A DNA stretch of 64,000 nucleotides, from NCBI GenBank assembly GCA_024760905.1, contig CM045733.1:20626001-20690000 (forward strand). Direction: 5' to 3'. The position numbers and the translations under genes were made by a program. Positions 56,144 through 64,000 of the stretch are shown here, one piece after another (the first letter of the stretch is position 1; every line of letters begins with the position of its first letter). This DNA is from Plotosus lineatus (taxonomy: Eukaryota > Chordata > Actinopteri > Siluriformes > Plotosidae). Below the pieces are notes generated by a model that was given only the letters and a program-made list of their open reading frames with translations, was not told where the DNA came from and searched no databases.

Positions 56144-56855
56144 CAGTGCTTCTCAATTATTTTCTGTTACGCCCCCCCTAGCAAGAAGAAAACAATTCGC
56201 GCCCCCCCACCACCCACTTTCCGCCGCAACTATAAATTATAACTTTTTTCTATAATATAGTTACAGGTATATCTCTTCATTATATCGTATCCTTGTTAAC
56301 ATAAATAAAACAAAAAGAAAGAGATATAGTTCAACTTACAAGAATAACTTTTTAACATTTTTATTAGTCTGTAAAAGAAAGTGCATCAATTTGCCTTAAA
56401 TTAAAAAAAATAATATTCTTGTTACATTTTTGACAAACTTACCACACCATTTGCTGCTGAAAATAAAATCAATAAATAATTAATTCAAATTGACTTCAGA
56501 AACATTAACTCAGGAGCACAATATATAAACACTTTAACCTACAAAACAAGAACAAATAGAACAATTTGTGCTGATTTTTTTTTCTCAAAATGAGGAAGCC
56601 AAGATTAATGGCTACAATGAGCACGTTTTGCAGCGCACAGCTTCTCAAAGCGAGGTTTGAAGCATGACACTGCAACTCTCAGCTCCTGCTCAATGTGCAA
56701 TGAGGGCACCACTGCCAACTACTGGAGTGGATGTGCAATTACACTTTCTTGTAGTACGGCGGAAAAAAAGCATGTTCTCCTGGGTCACACGCGCCCCCCT
56801 CAGCATCCCATCACGCCCCCCCAGGGGGGCGCGCCCCACTATTTGAGAAGCACTG
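56144..56855. mobile_element. hAT-type element, 712 bp (long version of the 4.7 and 8.5 kb MITEs)
   Basis: Ends CAGTGCTTCTCAATTATTTT and CACTATTTGAGAAGCACTG, with a perfect 8-bp duplication CTTTACAT (56136-56143 and 56856-56863). Inverted relative to the 4.7 kb copy. No transposase ORF. Confidence 0.93.
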
Positions 56856-57660
56856 CTTTACATGAAGCTTAAAACAGGCAATCAATGCTTACAATATGTG
56901 AAGCGCTCAATACCTAAAGTAGTGTACTTGCTGTGGGTTATACAGACTTTTGGTCTTTCAAGTGCACAAGGGTTGAAGTCGTTTAGAACACAGCCTGCAC
57001 TCATGTAAATTCCAGCAAAGTGGAGAGTTCTTTCTTTTGTGTAAGTAAACTTTATTCAAGAGATGCATACAAATCCTAATGAATATTAATATAAAAATAA
57101 GTATACACTCTGAGGATTCTGCTAAAAGATAATAAATATCTGTAATTGTTCTGTAATTTGTGCATTCGGGTTTTCATTCATATTACAACTCTATTTGCTT
57201 AACTGAGTATGCATGGTAGAGTGTGCCGATCCGAGCAGATAGTTAATTCATCTGTGTGTGAGACTTGCACCCATGCTAGTAGGCTTATGTTTCTGACCAA
57301 CCATATTTGCTTAGGGTTACAAAAGTCTGCCAAACAGTGTAAACACAAAGATCACAGAGACGACGTCTTAACACAAGGGTAACACGCTGTATAACTGATA
57401 AATATATATACATACACACACACTCGGTCTGTAGCTTGTAAACAATGAATGCAGTTTTATTACATCAGCGTACTACGTAGGTACTGTCTCAACAAAAAAA
57501 AAAAAAAACCCCAAAAAACGTAAAATGGATGAATGTAAGTTGGGGAGCGTCTGTACTTGTCTGTCTTTCATTAATTCTTCCATGATCTATTACTCTTTTG
57601 TGTTTTCTTATTTCTCAAAGCATTTTGATTGAGCTGGAAACACTGGGCACAGTTTCTCTC

Positions 57661-57677
57661 TGGGGGGGGGGGGGGGG
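57661..57677. repeat. Poly-G tract
   Basis: Seventeen consecutive G. Confidence 0.9.
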
Positions 57678-57752
57678 TGCTTTTTTTCCCCCAGCTTTAA
57701 AAATAGGGTAGGACGGTGTGGATTTTTTTAATATATATATACATACATACTA

Positions 57753-59308
57753 GTCCTTCTAAAAAAATTAGCATATTGTGATAAAGTTAATTATTTTCTT
57801 TAATGTACCGATAAATATTAGACTTTCATATATTTTAGATTCATTACACACAACTATAGTTCAAGCCTTTTATTGTTTTAATATTGATAATTTTGGCAAA
57901 AAAGTAAAGAAAAACCAAAAATCCCTATCTATGAAAAAATCCCTAAATTAGCATATTTCATCTGACCAAAAAAAAAAAAGTGTTTTAATACAAAAAAGGT
58001 CAACCTTCAAATAATTATGTTCAGTTATGCACTCAATACTTGGTCGGGAATCCTTTTGCAGAAATGACTGCTTCAATGCGGTGTGGCATGGAGCCAATCA
58101 GCCTGTGGCACTGCTGAGGTGTTATGGAGGCCCAGGATGCTTCGATAGCGGCTTTAAGCTCATCCACAGTGTTGGGTCTGGTGTCTCTCAACTTTCTCTT
58201 CACAATATCCCACAGATTCTCTATGGGCTTCAGGTCAGGAGAGTTGGCAGGCCAATTGAGCACAATAATACCATGGTCAGTAAACCATTTAGCAGTGGTT
58301 TTGGCACTGTGAGCAGGTGCCAGGTCGTGCTGAAAAATGAAATCTTCATCTCCATAAAGCTTTTCAGCAGATGGAAGCATGAAGTGCTCCAAAATCTCCT
58401 GATATCTAGCTGCATTGAGCCTGCCCTTGATAAAACACAGTGGACCAACACCAGCAGCTGACATGGCACCCCAGACCATCACTGACTGTGGCTACTTGAC
58501 ACTGGACTTCAGGCATTTTGGCATTTCCTTCTCCCCAGTCTTCCTCCAGACTTTGGCACCTTGATTTCCAAATGATATGCAGAATCTGCTTTCATCCGAA
58601 AAAAGTACTTTGGACCACTGAGCAACAGTCCAGTGCTGCTTCTCTGTAGCTCAGGTCAGGCGATTCTGCCGCTGTTTCTGGTTCAAATGTGGCTTGACCT
58701 GGGGAATGCGGCACCTGTAGCCCAGTCCACTGCTTCCACAGGTCCCCCAAGGTCTGGAATCAGCCCTTCTCCACAATATTCCTCAGGGTCCGGTCACCTC
58801 TTCTGGTTGTGCAGCATTTTCTGCCACACTTTTTCCTTCCCACAGACGTCCCACTGAGGTGGCTTGATACAGCACTCTGGGAACAGCCTATTCACTCAGA
58901 GATTTCTTTGTGTCTTACCCTCTTGCTTGAGGTTGTCAATGATGGCCTTCTGGACAGCAGTCAGGTCGGCAGTCTTACTCATGATTGCGGTTTTGAGTAA
59001 TGAACCAGGCTGGGAGTTTTTAAAAGCCTCAGAAATCTTTTGCAGGTGTTTAGAGTTAATTGGTTGATTCAGATGATTAGGTTAATAGCTCGTTTAGACT
59101 ACCTGAACATGATATGCTAATTTTTTGAGATAGGAATTTTGGGTTTTGATGAACTGTATGCCAAAATCATCAGTATTAAACCAATAAAAGACCTGAAATA
59201 TTTCAGTTGGTGTGCAATGAATCTAAAATATATGAAAGTTTAATTTTTATCAGTACATTACAGAAAATAATGAACTTTATCACAATATGCTAATTTTTTG
59301 AGAAGGAC
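57753..59308 (-). mobile_element. Tc1-like transposon, full length (copy 3)
   Basis: Both inverted repeats (GTCCTTCTAAAAAAATTAGC and GCTAATTTTTTGAGAAGGAC) and TA duplications (57751-57752 and 59309-59310) are present; 1,556 bp. Opposite orientation to copy 1. Confidence 0.94.
58033..58982 (-). pseudogene. Tc1-like transposase with in-frame stop and frameshifts
   Basis: Starts with an ATG at 58982 in the same context as copy 1. The C-terminal half (58033-58482, 149 codons) is intact: MVWGAMSAAGVGPLCFIKG, FIFQHDLAPAHSAKTTAKW (second Asp), NWPANSPDLKPIENLWDIVK (Glu; Asn-to-Lys in DLNP) and VKGF-like end AKGFPTKY. Just upstream, TAG replaces the Ser codon of the VKSPQSV region (about 58,490), and the N-terminal half has indels. 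Least damaged catalytic half of the three copies. Confidence 0.92.
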
Positions 59309-59313
59309 TAGTA

Positions 59314-59425
<112 letters not shown>

Positions 59426-59754
59426 CCCAATTTCTGGTCAAATTAAAAACAAAAATTCTTTTAACTTTCGCAAAATCAACACGGAGAGCAGTGGCAAACA
59501 TATGCCTTGAATTACTTTTTTTTTTTTTTTTGGAGATCCCTAGTTATGTTGCTAGCCCTGTGAAGAATTTCTGCAGCTACTTTGGTTAAAAAATCTTTTT
59601 CATATAAATATATTTGAGGGACTTGATGGGCTCTGTGCTAATAACTCATTTTTATATGAAGCACGATTTTCATTATATTGTACACATCTTCCAAATTCAA
59701 AAATAGGAACTAGTCTGTCCATGGATTTATAATTAATTTCTCATTTTCTATTCA
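59426..59754. other. Unassigned intronic sequence
   Basis: Poly-T at 59,516-59,531. Nothing else recognised. Confidence 0.4.
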
Positions 59755-60105
59755 TTTATTTTCTCAGCCATTTGATCCTAATTAAGGTCACGGGCAGGCT
59801 GGCGCCCATCTCAGCCGACTATGGGCGAGGTCGGGTGCACCCTGAGCAGCTTGCCAGGCCATCACGGGGCTAACACTCATATAACCATTGACACTCTCAC
59901 ATCTGGGGGTTATTTGGAGGAGCTAATTAGCCGACTGTGCATGGTTTTGGACTGTGGCAGGAAACCGAAATAAAAGGAAGAAACCTACGCAAGCACAGGG
60001 AGAACATGCAAACTCCACACAAACACCGGAGCTGGGAATTGAACTCGGGGCCCTCTTGCTGTGAGGTGGATGTGCTAACCACTGCACCACTTTGCGGACC
60101 TATAT
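59755..60105 (-). mobile_element. SINE family B, full length
   Basis: Minus strand: TTTTCTCAGCCATTTGATCC tail to GGAATTGAACTCGGGGCCCT and CCACTGCACCACTTTGCGGA head. Confidence 0.87.
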
Positions 60106-61292
60106 TCATCATAAAGCCAATAATCAAACCAAACATGTTTAATCAAAGAGTGTGACATTGTTCGATAGTTTAGGAGTAGAAAAATTGAAGGTTTTGGTTG
60201 AAGGTGTTCATTGTGCTGCATAGTAACATTTTTCATCAGTCTACCAAAATGTCACACCACCCTGTCTGATGGGCTACCTGTACTCCAAGTGACATACGAT
60301 TCCCTCCTTTATTTACTGTGTTGTACAGCGTTACATTGCAGGCAGTCTCACTGGATTCTAACAGTCTTAAAAAGAAATTCATTTGTCATTAGTGGAACTA
60401 TCATATGAAATCATAATAAGATGAAATGCAATGCATCTGTAATGAAAAATTACACCACCTATTTTATACGACTGAGGAGGCGTGTGAACAAAGAACACAT
60501 GCTAATTAATGCTATTGTTCGATTACAGTAAAATCGGGTGTCCTTTCACCCCCTGAACGCAGACATATGAGTGTCCTGCTTTAGCACATAAACTATTTCT
60601 TCATTTTAGGGAACAGTTTGTTCAGTTTATAGAGTTTACTGAGCCTGACTGCTGAGTGTCCTAATTTCACTGAAGTCATTATGTCTCCGAGGATTCTTCA
60701 CTTCTGTTACAGTGGATCATTGAACCCATTAAAGATGACATAAGCAATGCATTTTCATTTGTCTGTCTGCTCTTAAACGCTGTCATTCATTTTTACTTTT
60801 TATGCTAACACAGTGATGTGTGGGTATCATAATACCACTATCTGTTCTGTGCACAATTTCAGCAATAATAGTGTGGTGATGATTGTCGTAGACCAGATGC
60901 ACTTGTATAGTGCCACTGTTAATATTTTAATTTTTTTTCACAACTAAGAACAGACCCTCCCCTCTCTAATTTTAGTCATATCCAATTCTCACAGATCAGT
61001 TATTACCTTCCCTACCACATGACCACCTCTGGCCAGGGAATGGGGAAAGCATGCACACAACCCCGCCGTGAGTTGCAATACTAACCATCCGCATCTTTTC
61101 AAACTGCGTATTTTGGGGAAAGTTTAACACACTCAGAGGGAAAGTGCTACCCGCCCCCTCATAGGAATGAGCACGACTGGCTGGTGATCTCTGTGAATGA
61201 CAGGGAAGTGAGCATATACCATACCTCCCTGAATATATGGATCCATTGGTGACTACGAATCTTGTAGTATTGAAGTATATTCCAGAAACACT
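60106..61292. other. Unassigned intronic sequence
   Basis: Repeat-poor; no exon recognised. The 155-codon minus-strand ORF starting near 61,463 overlaps the next transposon and is not supported. Confidence 0.4.
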
Positions 61293-61300
61293 CTGTATCT

Positions 61301-61722
61301 CAGGGGTCGGGAATTTTTTTTTGACTAAGAGAACCAGAGTTGATGCAAATGAGCTAATCAAAAATGAGAAATGTTTGCCTCTTGACCCAAAAACAACTCG
61401 CACGGGCTCTTGCACATAATCCAATAAAATTAGAGTTTCATGGTCTTGGCCCCGCCCACACACTGGAGTACAGAAAGGGTTGGCTCGCCGCTGCGCACCA
61501 TAGCAACAAGTGGCATTGAAAATACATGTATAGATTAAAATGCGTGAAATTTATTTGTGTTTTTGTTTTATTTGATGGCTGCTTTCTGTATTTTTATTTA
61601 AATGACAGTTAAATTATGTATTAGTTATTCGGTTAAGCAAGGCCACCTGATTTATCTGAGAGGCAGATATAGTCATCAAAAGAGCCACATCTGGCTCGTG
61701 AGCCATAGGTTCCCGAAACCTG
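61301..61722. mobile_element. hAT-type MITE (422 bp)
   Basis: Ends CAGGGGTCGGGAATTTTTTT and GAGCCATAGGTTCCCGAAACCTG (last base 61722), with CTGTATCT (61293-61300) and CTGTGTCT (61723-61730), 7 of 8 identical. Interior TGGCTCGTGAGCCATAGG is typical of a widespread vertebrate hAT family. No ORF. Confidence 0.87.
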
Positions 61723-61730
61723 CTGTGTCT

Positions 61731-64000
61731 CATTCATGTAGTATATGTATTTTTGCGAGTATACAGATGAGATACAGGCAACAAGATTGCAAGCCGAGGG
61801 GAAACCAGGGGGGGGGGGGGTGTTTCATTTAAACAAATTTATCTAGAGCAAATATGGTAGAACGCACAGGAGTGCGGTTGTCACATTGCGATTGGTATTC
61901 CTTTGGGTCCCACAGGAGGATTGTATTGTGTGTGGATATTAGGGATTTGATAGATGTAAGTTTCAGGTCTGTCACATCACCATGGCAACCAGTATAAGCG
62001 CTACCATACTTGTGGATTTTTCTTTTTGAATGGAGAAAAAAAAGTCCTGCTATGACGTGCATGGTGTTGTGTTTCCGGCACCAGTTCTCACGTGTGGTAG
62101 GGCAATAAATAGTTGCATGTCAGCCGTGTAGTGTGAAAGCCACAGAGGCTATCAGCTTCCACTTTATGAGATACGAAGTCATGTGTGAACTGAACAGCAT
62201 TCTGACGACCTTCGAAGTTGTGGAGCGGCACCAGTCGTTACTTTATTGCTTGTCATGTTACTTTAAATGTTCATTGCTGTATAAGACCCGGGATTTAAGC
62301 TGTTTCAGTTGTGTATTTATTCACAGTCTTTAACTTTTTTGTTAAAACTCACATCATGATAAAATCAAGTTAATCCAGCCACCTTGGCAGAAGGTTTTAG
62401 AATAACTATACTGTGAATTTTTAAATATGGCTTGTCTCCTGCACTCCTCTAATGCTGGATGCATTATTTTGTTCGTCAGATTGGAAATTTTCTTTACATT
62501 ACAGTTCAGTAGAGTAGTGGATTTACTTTTATGGAACAGGTTTGTCCAGTGCTGCCACTCAGCATGAGGATTTGTCATACAGCGCATTATTTCATGCCAG
62601 GGCAAAAAGAGCTTTCATTTGTATTTATTTATTTCTCGGTTGCGTGACTGCAGCGGTTATGTAAGGCCATTTCTTTTTTCTTTTCTTTTTTTTCTCCACC
62701 TTTTTCTTTCCTGAGGCTTCCCTGCATCTCTCAGGACACATGCTCGCTCTGAATTGAAGTGCCAATCATTATCAGGAGCTGTAATGCATCTCTTTCGTGT
62801 GTTTGGACGACTGTTTAAGTCTGTTCTGTCCCCAAAGGGAGGTCTCTGGTACACTGAATTATTGCACCCTGTTTCCTCCTAACTGCTCCTGACACCTAAT
62901 GTATTGCAAACTGTAACCATATAACTATAGCCACTTGCATCGTATGCCGAGTTCTCACGATAAAAATAACACTGACCCAAATCTAATTTACTCACCATTC
63001 TTTGGAAAAATTGACATACTTCAGGCTGGGGCACTAACACTGGCAATGAGCTGGTTGCTTCCTGCAGTATTTAGTGTGGAACAAATTTGCATCCTGAAGG
63101 TCGTCTGAGTATAAAAATAGCGGAACATGAGGTGTTTAAATGTCTTTCTTTGATGGGGAACCCCTGTAGTGTATTGGCTTTCAAAACATAGCTCGACTCC
63201 ATCACAAGTCTTCTAATGAAATGCCTAGAGGTACCCGAGAGTTTCAGATGTCAGTGCAATATTAATATTGGTTGATACCTAATGCTGATCTTAATGTCCT
63301 GTTAATGTGCTTCCACATATGCAGTGGTTAGTTGTATGAATTTCAGCTCTGGTCTGTTTTCTCCCTCGTCGTTTTCATTTACACTGATAGGATTACACAG
63401 CAGTCGTACTCCAGAGACTAGAACAATCAAGTTCCAAGCGCACTTTCGTGTGGTTTCATCGTGGAGAAAGGGAAACTGGTTTAATGTTGAGCCAACCGCA
63501 GGCAGCAAACCAAATAAATCATGTGTTATGGATTGTGGACAGGGTTTTTTATTTACAGTAGATGTGAGCTACTACACTGAGCCAATCTGGTCAAAGGACA
63601 GAGCTACAGAATATCATGCGGCATTTACAATGTTTAAATTGAGTTATTTATAAAATTGTATAATTGTTATTATGCTTCGGGACTGTATTCTCTGTGAAAG
63701 AATCTATTGGCATGACAGTGCCTTAGTGACCTGGACAACTCCCTTCAAGGTTCTTGCTGCAAATTTAAACAAAACATTGAGGATATAGAGCGCCAGCTTT
63801 ACTCGATACAAGATCACTGTCATTTCAGTCTAAACTGCATGCACACAGACAGTACAATTTTTTTTTCAGGCTCAGGATTTCATGACCCTATCAGCTTTTG
63901 TAAAGGAAAATTATACTGGGTAAGTACATCCAGCAAAACCCTTTCTAATAATTATTCTTAATTGTTCGAGGATATATTCATTATAAACAATTATTCAGAC
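61731..64000. other. Unassigned intronic sequence to window end
   Basis: G-run at 61,808-61,821. Otherwise repeat-poor and mostly single-copy in appearance. ORFs up to 109 codons (63324-63653) lack recognised domains or splice context. Confidence 0.4.

Larger units (their letters stand above)
55536..57553 (-). mobile_element. Tigger-like element (CAGACGCTCCCC family), longest copy, with two insertions
   Basis: Starts CAGACACTCCCCAACTTACG, ends GTAAGTTGGGGAGCGTCTG, TA on both sides (55534-55535 and 57554-57555). After removing the SINE (55739-56078) and hAT MITE (56144-56855), about 960 bp remain. The complement of MVGQK (near 57,280-57,305) is the same transposase start as at 15.39 kb, but the ORF is not open. 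Confidence 0.87.

Noticed and set aside
60996..61463. 155-codon minus-strand ORF
   Set aside because: It starts within the hAT MITE and has no recognisable domain or splice context.

Overview
This window looks like nuclear DNA from a ray-finned fish. The evidence is one recognisable vertebrate exon, fish-type LINEs (a Rex3-like element and a second RTE-like family), damaged Tc1-like transposons, several nested non-autonomous DNA transposons, tRNA-headed SINEs, and very many (CA)n, (TA)n and (CT)n microsatellites. There are no bacterial operons, no CRISPR array and no true tRNA or rRNA gene that I can support.

The one host gene I recognise is dock4, an atypical Rho-family guanine exchange factor. 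Its CpG-rich promoter and first coding exon lie at about 33.49-33.76 kb on the + strand. The exon encodes MWMPTEHEKFGV plus the first base of the next codon, then reads into a consensus GTAAGT donor. No second exon is visible, so 33,758-64,000 is read as part of a very long intron 1, and 1-33,490 as upstream intergenic sequence.

Upstream half (1-33.5 kb): a Rex3-like fragment on the minus strand (0.2-0.9 kb); a dense field of three tRNA-headed SINE families (called A, B and C here); two copies of one composite in which a hAT-type MITE sits at the same site inside a Tigger-like MITE (4.4-5.2 and 8.2-9.1 kb); elements with CAGGGATCCCTCACT ends (9.1, 11.7, 14.8 and 19.1 kb), one of which carries two further nested insertions; Tigger-like elements with CAGACGCTCCCC ends (12.8, 14.9, 24.6 and 55.5 kb); a hAT element holding a SINE and a mariner/Tc1-type element (20.75-22.0 kb); a short RTE tail with an 18-bp target duplication (20.5 kb); and a longer Rex3-like copy with a 95-bp tandem expansion (30.1-31.6 kb).

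Intron half (33.76-64 kb): a compound microsatellite; a 5'-truncated RTE-like LINE on the minus strand (34.6-36.0 kb); Tc1-like copies at 36.1, 52.5 (truncated) and 57.75 kb; a 1.2-kb GC-rich minisatellite with a 30-bp unit that is open in all three forward frames (38.85-40.04 kb); a relic MADF domain (47.2 kb); a 2.7-kb hAT-bounded nest containing two Tigger-like copies in inverted orientation (48.25-50.99 kb); an 878-bp element encoding only a TTF/BED-like zinc-finger start (51.5-52.4 kb); and a Tigger-like element containing a SINE and a hAT MITE (55.5-57.55 kb).

The main themes are nested insertion, SINE module exchange (one head, two tails, one tail shared with the RTE LINE), and movement of a composite MITE as a unit. 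I found no cooperative gene system beyond transposons and their parasites. All family names come from sequence features and general knowledge; no database search was run.
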